Below are positions 12,184 to 26,040 of a stretch of 64,000 nt of DNA, piece by piece. The position numbers and the translations under genes are program-made. The stretch's first letter is position 1. Each line of letters begins with the position of its first letter. The notes under the pieces are model-generated. The model ran no database searches and was not told the origin of the DNA. It saw nothing but the letters and a program-made list of their open reading frames with translations. The DNA is from Botryotinia globosa (taxonomy: Eukaryota > Ascomycota > Leotiomycetes > Helotiales > Sclerotiniaceae), in NCBI GenBank assembly GCA_014898425.1, contig RCSZ01000023.1:186001-250000 (forward strand), given 5' to 3'.

Positions 12184-15100
12184 GTAGTAGTAGTAGTATT
12201 TATGAACATTTATTGAGTTAGCTTAAGACCAACTTTAAGAATCTTCTAAAGGGTATAAGGATATACTAAACTATAGATTTATTTAATATTTTAAAAAATA
12301 ATTTATATATATAAAGATTAGGGTTTATTTAAATAATTCCTTTTTTGTTAATTGAGATGAGATTAATAATATTTTCAGAATTTTGAAGAGTTAGATATAA
12401 TTCTTTAGAAACAAATAAATATAAATTATAAGAGTATATATTTATAAGATATATTGATATTGAAAGGAATTTTTGTTGTATTCTTTAATCATTATTGAAA
12501 TTAGATAAGGGAAGAGTAAGATTTGATTAAAAAGAAAGAAAGAAAAAAAGAAAGAAAAAAAGAAAAAGAAAAAGAAAAAGAGAGATAATCGAGTGTTTTT
12601 AGTAAAAGCAAATGTTAATATAGAATTAAATAATTCCAAAGAATTCAGTTAATATTAGTAATTGTAATATTAGAAACAAAAAATAACTAAAACCTTCTAT
12701 TATTAATAAAAATAGAAATAAAAATAATTATTTAAACTATTTCTCAAATTAAATTAGTGATTTATAGTATAATATTAAATATTCAAAAATCTTCTAATAA
12801 CTATAGAAATATTTCAAATTAATATTTTAATATTAAAATTTTCTATAATATTATATAAAATCCTTATATTTTATATATATAATTAGAATATAATATAACA
12901 TCTGTTTTAATAAATCCAATTCCAAAAAAAGTTTAATCATATAAATAAAATTCCATTTATTATAAATATTTGAAAAAATAATTTTTTTTTATATTATTAA
13001 AACTATTTCATTCAATTATAAATTTTTTTAATAATAATCCTTATTTTATTAATAATAGATATTAAAACAAATTCTAAATTCTAAATAGATTTACAAATTT
13101 TAAAATCAATAAGCTTATTAATAATTTCATTCTTTTTAATATCTATATATTTAAAAAACTGATAAACCTTAATATCAAAGATTTATATAATATTTTAATA
13201 AATATAAAAGATTTATTAAGAAAAATTGAATATATTATTATATAGATATTAGATTATTGAGATATTGTTAATATAAAATCATAAATATTATTTATTAAAT
13301 AAAGAAATCCTTAAAATATATTTAAAATCTATATAAATTTTAATTATTTTTGAATCGAAAATATATAAAATATTATTAATCGAATTCAAATCAATAACAA
13401 TTTGCTTTTTATTCTAATATATTATATACCTATATTCAACAAACTTTTTTTTATTAATAATTTATTTAGAACTATTTAAAAAGATTAAAACCTTATTAAA
13501 AAGAAAATAAATTTTTTTTTTAAAAAAATAATAATTATTATTTTTTTATCAATATTATTTATTAAATTCATTCAATATCTTAAAAAAAAATATAAAAATT
13601 ATAATATAAGATATACAATATTAGAAAGAATTATTTCTAAATATTAGATTTTGATTTTAGATTTTTATTATGAATTAATATTTTTATTTTTGATAATAAA
13701 TAGAAATATAATCTAATAAATTATAAAATGAAAAATATTTATTAATTAAATATATATAATAAAAAAAAGTTTAGTTTATTTAATATTATATTAATAAATA
13801 AAATATTTATGTTTTTAAAAAGAATAATTATTGAAATAATCTTTTAAATTGAAAGTATATTCTTAAATATTAAAATAAATATTAATTCCAATAAATCAAT
13901 ATATTAATTTATTTGGAAAAATATTGTAAAATTATAAATAATATATTAAATATAAATAATTTCATCTTATTATTGAACTATATTTTGATTTTATATTTAA
14001 AAAAGAAAATAATATAAATAATAATAATTTTATATAAAATTGAAGTTAAAAGATTATCAATTATTTCTATAAAATTATAAATATAATATATTATTATTCC
14101 AACTTTAATAATCTTTATAATAATATATCTTTTAGAAAAAAAAATTATTAAATAAAATTCGATTTATTTTAAAATAAATTGTATTTTATTTTTAATTATA
14201 ATAATTAATATAATAATAAACTTTTTATTAATAATATAAAGGAAAATATAATTCTTTGTTTTTTTAATAAAATAAATTATTTTGAATTTTTTAAAGGTAA
14301 AGGTAATCTTATTATTATTATTTTATTTAAAAATCTTTTTTATATTCTTTATTAAAATAAGGATATTAGAATTTAGGGATTAGAAAGTTTAATATAGATA
14401 GAAATTATGAATATATTTAAAATATAATTTTGTATTTTATAATATAAATTTAATTAAATATAATATATATAGAATTGAAAAAAAAAAGTTTTATAGTATT
14501 TTATATATAATCTTATAATTAAATATAATTGAATTTTTTAAATAGATTTGAATATATTGATTGATTAAAAAAAATCGATTAATTTTAAAAAAATTAGAAG
14601 TTAGTTTTATTTAATTATTCTTTTTAATAACTTTTATTTTAAAAATATATTGAAGGTATTTTGGATATTTATAATAATTATAATAATTTCTAATTTTTAA
14701 AGAAAAGTAGTTTTGATATTATATATAAAACAAATAATTAGAGTTATAATAATTCTTTTAAAAAAAGCTTTTTGTATTGTAAATTGAGAATATTATTAAT
14801 TAATATAATTTATATTAGATAATAGATTATAATTTTCTTTAAATCTTTTGAAATTTAAAAAATGAATATAATTAATTATTAAAAATAAATAGAAAATCTA
14901 TTCTTTTTATTAATCTTAAATAATATAACTATTTTAATAAACTTTTAGATTTATAGAATAAAATTGAATATTAGGTATTGATTATAGAATTTATATAAAA
15001 TATTATTAATTATTAATTAATAAACCTTAAATATTTAAATTATAATATAATTGATATTTAATAAGGTATTGGAGATTTTAATAATATTATATTTGATTTT

Positions 15101-16302
15101 TTTTATTGAAATAGATTGGGATTATTTTAAAGTATTTAATTTATTTTAATTTTTAAGGAGATTGTATTCGAAATTATTAAAAATATTGAAGTAATTAAGA
15201 ATTTCTTTGTGTAAAGTTTCAACTTTCTTTATAATATTTTTAATAAAATTTCTATTGATATATAATAAAACCGATTTTAGGTTAGGTTTTAATTTATATT
15301 AGTTAATAATTTTATAAAGTTTTTTATTATTTTTAATTCTATTTATAATATTTTTTTAATAATTATATTTTGCTTATTAAATTACTTTATAAAAAATTCG
15401 AATTGTTTAAAAAATATTCTTATCTAAAATATTATATTTATAAAAATAATTTTAATATATCTTTTTATATTCAGAGATTTATTATAATATAGTTTTATTA
15501 TCTTTTTTATTAGATTTATTAATTATATAAATAATAATATTTATTATTATTATAAAATATATTATATACACTTTGATTACTATTTCATTTGTAAGGAAAA
15601 GGGGATTAGAAAAATAAATTATATCAATATATACTAAATCAAAAAGATTTTTCAATTCTATTTCTAAAATTCTATACTAATATTACTCTAATAAAATTAT
15701 ATCTTATTCTAAAATAATAATAATTTATATTTTATAATTTGAACTATTATATACATATTTTTTAATAATAATTTTAATAAAAAAATATTTAAAAAGATGA
15801 AATTAATAATATAATTAATTCTGTATATAAGCTTATTAAAAATACTAATAAAATCTATATTATTATTGTTAAATTAATGTATTAAATCTGAATCCTTATA
15901 TTTGAATTGTATTTCTAATTCGAATATATAATATTAGATATTGAAACTATTCTTTATCAAATATTAAAATAATAGAATTAAGTAAAATATATAATCAATT
16001 ATCTTATTATTACTCAATTAACAATATAAATTAAATATAATATTCTTATTTATATTAATTCAAAAAAGATTTCTATCATATATAAATAATATTATTATAT
16101 ATATAGATTGATATTTTTATATATATATATTATAATCCAAGAATAATCTAATTCTTTAGGGTTCTTGAAATCCTAGAAATCTATTAAAATATAATAATTA
16201 TAATTCGAATAATTTTAAATCTATATATTAATAACTATCCAAGATTTCTGAATATATATAATATTAATTCATCAAATATTAAAAACTATAAGAGTTATTA
16301 TA

Positions 16303-16444
16303 TGTCACGTGCATGGAACCAATACACATAGAACCAAATAGAAGTTATAAGCTTTACTATTACGCTACATATATAATCTGATTATAAAAGGCATAGTATT
16401 AGGGATTGAATCTAATAATTTATTATTATATATATATTCTAATA
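16303..16444 (+). repeat. TRIM copy 1, left terminal repeat (142 bp)
   Basis: The outer end keeps CACGTGCATGG; the inner end reads ttctaata where the right repeat has tcctaaca. Confidence 0.7.
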
Positions 16445-16717
16445 GAGTTTCCCTTTTTTATTTTTTTTATTTCAAAAAAACTAATTATAAAGAATATTTA
16501 TTTATATAATTAATTATATAATATATAATATACCAATTGTATTAGCTATATTTTTATTATTGATAATCAATTTATTAATGAATTCAGAATATCTAATTAT
16601 TAAATAAATATATTCTTATCTTTGATTTATTTCTTATTAAAAAAATCTATTCCCAATCAAACAAACCCAAATTAGAGATTCTAGAATAATATTTATTTAA
16701 TTTAATCTCTAATACTC

Positions 16718-16859
16718 TATTATATATATAAAACCAATATATATAAAACCAAATAGAAATTATAAGTTTTATTATTATACCACACACACAATCTGATTAT
16801 AAAAGGTATAATATTAGGGATTGAATCTAATAGCTTATTACTATATATATATCCTAACA
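16718..16859 (+). repeat. TRIM copy 1, right terminal repeat (142 bp)
   Basis: Same length as the left repeat. The inner start is mutated to tattatatatataaaacc, with transitions at each former C or G of the CACGTGCATGG motif; the outer end tcctaaca is intact. Confidence 0.7.
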
Positions 16860-18421
16860 TTATATATATAAAAATACTTTTATTAATATTGATTTAATAG
16901 ATTTAAAGATTGTATTATTAAATCTATTGATTGTGAATTCCATTATAAAATCTATATTAACAGAATGTTTTTTCAGAATTAAATATATTGAATTTATTAA
17001 AGCTTTATATATAATAAAGAATATTCTTATCCTTTCTTTTATTTGATTTTAAATATAATCTAAAGATTTTTATTCAAAAAAAAAAATATCTAAATTACAA
17101 CTATAAAAGCTTATATCTAATTCTAAATTAGAGTTTAACTAATAATAAGAATAAATTCAATTTATTTTTATTAAATAATAATAATATTATATTTGTATTT
17201 GTTAATAAACTTTATAATTATAACTATAAAAATATTAAATATCTTTATTTTAAGAATTTCAATAAATATATTGATTACTTTGTATTACACCTTCTTTACT
17301 TTTTAAATAACCTTAAGTTTATTTTGATAGAAAATACTATAATATTATTTTTATATTAAAAAACAATAAAATATTTATTATATCTAACTTTAAATAAATT
17401 ATAATAATTAATACAATTAAATAATATTATATAATTAATACCTACTAATCCCTTATATATATCTATTCAATAATTATAATAAATATAAAAAGAAAATCGA
17501 TTATATTTAAAAAAGAAATAATATTTTTAACAATTTAAATTGTATCAAATTATAATATATTTCTTTTCAATTAATCTAAAAAAATCATTAATATTAAAAA
17601 AAAAAAAGAATAAATTATTTTATTATTTAGATTTATAAAGGAAATAGAGATTTCTATAATTATACAATTATATTAGATTTCTAAAATAATCAGAAATATA
17701 ATATTTAGTATTTATAATATCTTTTATCAATTATATTTGTTATAAAATAAATTATAAATATTATTAATTATAAAAATGATAATCTAACTTATAATTATAA
17801 ACAAAATTATTAAAATATCAATTAAAAAAATGCTTTCAATAATTTCTATAAAATATTACCAGAAAACAAAAATAAAAGATTGATTAAATAAAATCAAAAG
17901 CTTATATTTAACAAACGATTTCCAATTCTAATATTGAATATAATTTGAAATAAAACTTTTTTTTAATATAAAATTATAAAAGGTTTTCTCGAATTATATA
18001 TTTCTAAATTTAAAAAATATATTATTTCTAATATTATTCATATTATTAGATTTAATTATTTCTATAAAAATTTTAGAACTAATAATAAATACAATAAAAA
18101 TAAAAAATTAAATATAAATATTGAAAAATATAAAGAAAACAATAATATCAACAAAAATAATAATAATTACAAAATTAATTATAAAACTAATAAATTCCTT
18201 TGCAAAAATTATATTAAATATATTTATATAAAATATTATAAAAATATTGAATAACATTATAAGATTTATAATAACTATATATTTGCTTTTTGTATTATAT
18301 TCAATAATATTATTATAAAAATAATTATTTAAAAGGGTTTATAGAGAATATAGAGAATTAATTCTACATAATAAAATTGAAAATATGAAGATACCTCGAT
18401 TTTGAGATATTATATCGATCT

Positions 18422-18573
18422 GAATTTGAGTATATAACATTGTAATTATACATTAATATATATATAGATTCTGATTCATAAAGAATAGAGTATATAATAT
18501 TTGTTAACTTTATTAAGAAATGGTTGGAAATTGAGTGGTATATGGTGAGCAACCTTGATAATCCTTTCTTTTG
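18422..18573 (+). mobile_element. Possible right end of the split Tc1-like element
   Basis: After the L2 target duplication, sequence to about 18573 contains gtggtatatggtgagcaacc, which resembles the gtggtatgcgataagcc inner arm of the 1327 bp Tc1-like element and, inverted, the sequence at about 10418. Mostly transition differences. Tentative. Confidence 0.3.
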
Positions 18574-18640
18574 ATAAAAGATATGATTTTTGATAATTAC
18601 AGGTATTAAATTTCAATATATACAAACTAAGTTTAGATAT

Positions 18641-19612
18641 CCTAAAGGACCAAGCGGGGGTATAATACGGTATAAATACTGGTTTAATACTAATAGAGTG
18701 ATATCTAGGTATTTATATGGTGATAATAATCTTATTACTAATAGAACAATACTTCTTCAATTTCCAATCCACTAAATAATACTAGTACTAATAAAATGAT
18801 ATTTCTATGGTTCCTAAACCCTTAAATAGTGTTCGAATCCTCGTACAGTGCTAATACCGTACTCCTATCGTATCTAATCAAATACTTAGCAAAACTAAGA
18901 TTCGGAAAAATAATATTGATATTAATATCAAATTAATAATATAGTATAAAAGCATTATTAACACTTCAATATAGTAATATTAATATAAATTTGATGATAC
19001 TAACTCAAAACATATACAACAGTTAGATTTTATTTGAGAACAATTCAATATCTCTCTAATTAACTTTATATCATTACCTAGGTACTTTAAAAATTGATGT
19101 ACATAATCTGAATTGTTGGAATTTTATAAATTATATATTCATACAATAACTTCAAATTCACGAAATCTATAATACTTCTGTTGAAGCTTTGGAATCCTGA
19201 ATCTTGATATTATACAAAGCTTAATGAATAGTGAAAATCTATTTGATTCCAAAAAAGTATCTTCATCAATTTTATAATATTAGCTTTTTTTCATTTGAAT
19301 GTACTTCAATGAATTGCTAATCACTCTATATAATGAAAGATTTAATTCTTTTAAAGCTTATATTGTAAGCCTAATAAAAACCAAATATAGAGCTTACAAA
19401 AACTAACTTTAAGGATCTGAACCTTGAATTTCATCGTTTATATAATTTGATTATGAGAATTAGAAGTAATACTTTAAGAATATTTTTACCATATCAGAAA
19501 TATGTGTACTATGTTCAATTAGAGATATAATTCAAATGTTATATTTCGACTGGGTGTTATACAATGAGAGGGTATGGTGGGTGTACTGTATAGAACTACT
19601 AGTCGTATCATC
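18641..19612 (+). mobile_element. Family A element, complete copy (about 972 bp)
   Basis: Left end cctaaaggaccaagcggggg. Then come the 'actaatagagtgatatc' section, the AT-rich middle, the 'ttaacttt/ttataat' motifs and the terminal block ggtatggtgggtgtactgta. The right end (cgtatcatca) is more eroded than in other copies. Possible 6-7 bp flanking repeat tagatat on both sides. It contains a fortuitous 61-codon frame at 18590-18775 that spans the element boundary and is not a gene. Confidence 0.65.
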
Positions 19613-20007
19613 ATAGATATTGATTATCATGAGATTCGAAGAAACCCTCCATTTGATGTATAATATACTTTTCTAAATCAGATATTTTGAATTGAGTTGA
19701 ATAAATGTAAAAAACACATGTATGAAGTGGAGATATCAGAATTTGTATTTATATAATATCTAATTAGATCTATAAAAAGGAAGTGGAATCTGAGCCAATG
19801 ATCAATCAATATAGGTAGGGAGAGAAATAACGAATAGGATTTGAATAATTGTAATGGTTATATAAATAAAGAAATAATTAGAATAAACTTATTGATAAGA
19901 CTTATTATTCAATAAAGCATAGAATTATAACAAAACTGAAAGATTTGTGAACAATAATAATATAACTGTAATTGATGGAAGAATTTGAAGAATAAAATAG
20001 CAAGAAC
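19613..20007. other. Unassigned interval
   Basis: AT-rich sequence between a family A copy and LINE-L copy L3; nothing recognised. Confidence 0.35.
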
Positions 20008-20023
20008 ATTTATAGATTTATAG

Positions 20024-23000
20024 TAGTAATAGTAATAGTATTTATTAATATCCATCAAGCCGGCTTAAGGCTGATTCTGGGAATCTTCTAAAGGGTATAG
20101 GGATATACTAAATTATAAATTTATTTAATATTTTAAAAAACAATTTATATATATAAACATTAGAGCTTATTTGAATAATTTCTTTTTCATTAATTGAAAT
20201 AGGATTAATAATATTTCAAAACTTTGAAAAACTGGATATGATTTTTTAGGAATAAATGAATGTAATATTATAAAAATATATATTTATAAAGTGTATTAAT
20301 ATTAAAGAAAACTTTTATTATATTCCTTAGTTGTTATTTAAATTAAATAAAGGAAGAGTAGGATTCAATTAAGAAAAAAGAAAAAGAGAAAAGAAAAAGA
20401 GAAGGAAATAATTGAATGTTTTTAATGAGAATAGATATTAATATAGAATTGAATAATTCCAAAGAATTCAATTAATATTAGTAATTATAATATTAGAAAC
20501 AAAAAAAAATTAAAAACTTTTATTATTAATAACAATAGAAATAAAAATAATTATTTAAATAATTTTTTCAATTGAATTAGCAATTTATAATTCAATATTA
20601 GATATTCAAAAGCTTTTTAATAATTATAAAAATATTCTAAGTTAATATTTTAATATTAAAACTTTTTATAATATTATATAAAATCTTTGTATTTTGTATA
20701 TATAATTAAAATATAATATAATATTTTTCTTAGTAAATTTAATTTTGAAAAAAGTTTAATTATATAAACAAGGTTTTATTTATTATAAATATGTAAAAAA
20801 ATAGATTATTGTTTTTTTATTAGAATTATTTTGTTTAATTGTAAAGCCTTTTAATAATAATCTTTATTTTATTGATAATAAATATTAAAATAAATTCTAA
20901 ATTTCAAATGGATTTGTAAATCTTAAGGTTAATAAATTTATTAATAGCTTTTTTTTTTTTAATATCTATATATTTAAGGGATCAATAAACTCTGATATTA
21001 AAAATTTGTATAATATTTTAATAAATATAGATGGTTTATTAAAAGAAATTGGATATATTATTATATAAATATTAGATTATTGAAATATTATTGATACAAA
21101 GTTATAAATATTATTTATTAAATAAAAAGATTCCCAAAATATATTTAAGGTTTATATAAATTCTAATTATTTTTAAATCGAAGATATATAAAATATTGTT
21201 AATTGAGTTTAAATTAATAACGATTTGCTTTTTATTTTGATATATTATATATTTATATCTAATGAATTTTTTTTTGTTAATAATTTATTTAAAACTATTT
21301 GAAAAAATCAAGAATTTATTAAAAGAAAAATAAAATTATTATTTTTTAAAATTAATAATTATTATTTCTTTATTAATATTTTCTATTAGATTTGTTTGAT
21401 ATTTTGAAAAGAAATATAGAGATTGTAATATGAGATATATAATATTTAGAAAAATTATTTTTAAATATTGAATTTTGATTTTAGATTTTTATTATTAATT
21501 AGTCTTTTTATTTTTAGTAATAAATAGAAATATAATTTGATGAATTCTAAAATAAAAAACATTTATTAATTAGATATATATAATAAAACAAAACTTAGTT
21601 TTATTTAGTATTATATTAATAAATAAAATATTTGTATTTTGAAAGAGAATAGTTATTAGAATGATTTTTTAAATTAAAAGTATATTTTTGAATATTAAAA
21701 TGAAGATTTGTTTTAATAGATTGATATATTAATTTATTTAGAAGGAAATCATAAAGTTATAAATAATATATTAGATATAAGATAGTTTTATTTTATTATT
21801 GAATTATATTTTGGTTTTATAAAAAAAAGAATAATATAAATACTAATAGTTTTATATAGAATTGAGATTGAAAGATTATTGATTGTTTTTATAAAATTAT
21901 AGATATAATATATTGTTATTTGAGTTTTGATAGTTTTTATAGTAATATATTTTTTAAAAAAGAGTTTTTTATTGAATTAGATTTTGAGTTATTTTAAAAT
22001 AAATTATATTTTATTTTTAATTATAATAATCAATATAATAATAAATTTTTTATTGATAATATAAAGAGAAGTATAATTCTTTCTTTTTTTAATAAAATAA
22101 ATTATTTTAAGTTTCTTAAGAATAAAGATAATTTTGTTATTATTGTTTTATTCAAAAATCTTTTTTATATTATTTATTAAAATAAGAATATTAGAGTTTA
22201 AGGATTGAAAGGTTTGATATAAATAAAGATTATTAATATATTCAAAATATAAATTTATATTTTGTAATATAAATTTAATTAGATATAATATATATAGAAT
22301 TAAAAAGAAAAAAAACTTTAAAGTATTCTATATATAATTTTGTAATTAAATGTAATGAATTTTTTTAAATAAATTCGAATATATCAATTAATAAGAAAGA
22401 ATTCGATTAATTCTGGAAAAATTAAAGATCAATTTTATTTAGTTATTTTTTTCAATAGTTTTTGTTTTAGAAATACATCGAAAGTATTTTGAATATTTAT
22501 AATAATTATAATAATTTCTAGTTTTTGAAGAAAAACAATCTCTATATTATATATAAAATAAATAATTAGATTTATGATAGTTTTTTTAAAGAGAATTTCT
22601 TTATACTATAAATTAAAAATATTATTAATTAATACAATTTATATCAAACAATAGATTACAATTTTCTTTAAATCTTTTGAAATATAGGAAATAAATATAA
22701 TTGATCATTAAAAATAAATAAAGAAACTTTTTTTTATCAATCTTAAATAATATAATTATTTCAACAAACTTTTAAACTTATAAAATAAAACTAAATAATA
22801 AATATTGATTAAAAGGTTTATATAAAATACTATTAATTATTAATTAATAAATCTTAAATATTTATTAAAATACTAAAGATTTTTATAATATTATATTTAA
22901 TTTTGTTTATGAAAATAAATTGGAAATATTTTAGAGTATTCAATTTATTTCAATTTTTAAAAGAATTATATTCAAGATTATTAAAAATATTAAAATGATT

Positions 23001-26000
23001 AAAAACCTTTTTATATAAAATCTCAATCTTCTTTATAATATCTTTAATAAAGTTTCTATTAATACACAATAAAAACAATTTTAGATTAAATTTTAATTTA
23101 TATTAATTAATAACCTCATAAAACTCTTTATTATCTTTAATTTTATTTATAATATTCTTTTAATATTTATATTTTATTTATGAGATTATTTTATAAAAGA
23201 TTCAAATTATTTAAAAAATATCCTTATTTGAAATATTATATCTATAGAAATGATTTTAATATATTTCCTTATATTCAGAAATCTATTATAATATAATTTT
23301 ATTATCTCCTCTATCAGATGTATTAATTATATAAATAGTAGTTATTATTATTATTATTATAAAATTAATTATATATACCTCGATTACTATTTTATTTATA
23401 AAAAAAAGGACATTAAAAAAATGTGTTATATTAATATATATTAAATTAAAGAGTTTTCTCAATTTTATTTTTAGAATTCTATAATAATATTACTTCAACT
23501 AAATTATATTTTGTTTTAAAATAATAATAATTTATATTTTATAATCCAAGTTATTATATATATCTTTTCTAATAATAATTTTAATAAAAAGAATATTCAA
23601 AGAAATAAGATTAATAATATAATCAGTTTTATATATAAATTGGTTAAGAATATTAATAAAGTTTATATTATTATTATTAAATCAATATATTAAATACAAA
23701 TTCTTATATTTAAATAATATTTTTGATTTGAATATATGATATTAAATATTGAAATTATTTTTTATCAAATATTGAAATAATAGGATTAGATGGAATATAT
23801 AACTAATTATTTTATTATTATTTAATTGATAGTATAAATTGAGTATAATGTTTTTATTTATATTAATTTAGAGAAGGTTTTTATTATATATAAGATAATA
23901 TTGTTATATATATAAGTTAGTATTTTTATATATATATATTATAATTTAAAAATGATTTAAATTTTTAAATTTTTTAAAATTCTAGAAATCTATTGGAATA
24001 TAATAATTGTAATTTAAATAATTTTGTATTTATATGTTAACAATCATTTAGAATTTCTAGATACAAATAATATTAATTTATTAAATATCAAAGATTATAA
24101 GAATTATTTTATATATAGAAATGTTTTTATTGATATTAATTTAATAGATTTAAAAATTGTATTATTAAATCTATTAATTATAAATTTTATTATAAGATTT
24201 GTTATATTATATTAATAATAATAGGATATATTTTTAGAATTGAGTGTATTAAATTTATTAAGATTTTGTATATAACAAAAAATGTTTTTTTTTTTTTTTA
24301 ATATAATTGAAAAGCTTTTATTTGAAGGAGAATAGATATCTAGATTATAATTGTAAAAACTTGTATTTAATTTCAAACTAGAATTTAATTAATAATAGGA
24401 ATAGATTTAATCTATTTATATTAAATAATAATAATTTTATATTTATATTTATTGATAAACTTTATAATTATAATTACAAAAATATTAAATATTTTTATTT
24501 TAAAGATTTTAATTAATCTATTACCCATTTTATATTAAATCTTTTTTATTTTCTGAATAATCTTAAACTTATTTTTAATAAAAAGTATTATAATGTTATT
24601 TTTGTATTAAGGATAATAAAACATTTATTATATTTAATTTTAAATAAATTATAATAATTGATATATTTAGATAATATTATATAATTAATATTTACTAGTT
24701 TTTTATATATATTTATTTGATAATTATAGTAGATATAAAAAGGAAGTTAATTATATTTAAAAAAAGAATAATATTTTTAATAGTTTGAATTATATTAAAT
24801 TATAATATACTTTTTCTTAATTAGTTTGAAAGAATTGTTAATATTAAAAAAATGAAAAAATAGATTGTTTTAATAAATAAAATAATCCAGATAATTCTAT
24901 TGAAGTATTTATTGATTTTATAATTAAAGGATTTGATAATAATTGAATGTTTTTTTATTTATATAAAGATTTTGTAAAAAAAAAGAATCTTATTTATTAT
25001 AATTATTTTATTATTTAGATTTATAAAGAAAATGAGGATTTTTATAATTATATAATTATATTAAATTTTTATAATAATTAGGGATATAGTATTTAGTGTT
25101 TATAATATCTTTTATTAATTATATTTGTTATAAAGTAAATTGTAAATATTATTAGATATAAGAATAATAGTTTAATTTGTAATTATAAATAAGATTATTA
25201 GAATATCAATTAAAAAGAAATCTTCAATGATTTTTGCAAAATATTGGTAGAAAATAAAAATAAAAGATTGATTAAATAAATTTGAAAATTTATATTTAAT
25301 AAATAATTTTAAATTTTAATATTAAATGTAATTTGAGATAGAATTTCTTTTTGATATAAAATTGTAAAAGGTTTTTTTAAATTATATATTTCTGGATTTA
25401 AAGAATATATTGTTTTTAGTATTATTTGTATTATCAAATTTGATTGTTTTTATAAAAAGTTTGAAATTAATAATAAATATAATATAAACAAAAGATTGAA
25501 TATAGATATTGAAAAAAAAAATAATAATATCAATAAAGATAATATTAATTATAAAATTAATTATAAAATTAATAAATTTCTTCATAAAGATTATATTAAA
25601 TATATTTATATAGAATATTACAAAAGTATTAAATAATATTATAAGATTTATAACAATTATATATTTGCTTTTTATATTATATTCAAAAATATCAAATTGT
25701 TTTTTAATAATATTTGATATATTTCAAAGAATATTTTGATTATAATGATTAATTTTTTAAAAAAAAAGTATTTGAATATTTATTCTATTTTTTTTTAATT
25801 ATATAAAATTGATTAAGATTGAATAAAGATTGTAGATTTAATAAATATATAAATTTAAAATTCAATAATTACAAAAAACAATTTGATATTATAAATCTAT
25901 TATTTAATAATATTACTACAAAAACAATTATTAAATTAAATAAAATGGTTTATAGAGAATATAGAGAATTAATTTTATATAATAAAATTGAAAATATGAA

Positions 26001-26040
26001 AATATTTTGATTTTGAAATGTTGTGTCGATCTATTTGTAG
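20024..26040 (-). mobile_element. LINE-L copy L3, near full length (6017 bp)
   Basis: Colinear with L2 along its whole length and lacking the TRIM. The minus-strand 3' end has a TAG/TAC-type tail at 20024-20045, then the conserved block with gccggcttaaggctgattct, and a purine tract at about 20370-20412. A 16 bp target duplication atttatagatttatag occupies 20008-20023 and 26041-26056. About ten extra bases (ctatttgtag) lie between the conserved 5' end (gtgtcgat) and the right duplication; untemplated 5' junction bases are common in LINE insertions. On the plus strand a 63-codon frame (25819-26010) is also conserved in L4, so the true coding sense of the 5' region is not settled. No enzyme motifs are readable. 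Confidence 0.7.

Larger units (their letters stand above)
16303..16859 (+). mobile_element. TRIM-like LTR element, copy 1 (557 bp)
   Basis: Bounded by TG...CA (tgtcacgtgcatgg to atatcctaaca) with a 5 bp target duplication ttata (16298-16302, 16860-16864). Two terminal direct repeats of 142 bp (16303-16444 and 16718-16859) enclose 273 bp of non-coding DNA. The element interrupts LINE-L copy L2; the empty site is seen in L3 near 24105. No gag/pol, clear primer-binding site or polypurine tract is visible, so it is a miniature, non-autonomous element. A solo LTR with an internal duplication is the alternative. Confidence 0.75.
12184..18421 (-). mobile_element. LINE-L copy L2, near full length, interrupted by a TRIM
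   Basis: A 6.24 kb element (5.68 kb without the nested TRIM and its duplication) flanked by 13 bp direct repeats. The minus-strand 3' end is at 12184, with a TAC-type tail and the family's conserved terminal block. About 350 bp inside is a purine tract (12533-12586; pyrimidine on the element strand). It is colinear with L3 (20.02-26.04 kb) and L7 throughout. Differences among copies are chiefly transitions, and no reading frame over about 60 codons survives. Tail, 13 bp TSD and truncated sister copies argue for a non-LTR retrotransposon. No reverse transcriptase motif is readable, so the class rests on structure only. Confidence 0.7.

Noticed and set aside
18590..18775. 61-codon frame with KGPSGGII segment
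   Set aside because: It crosses the left boundary of a family A element and encodes its non-coding terminal block.
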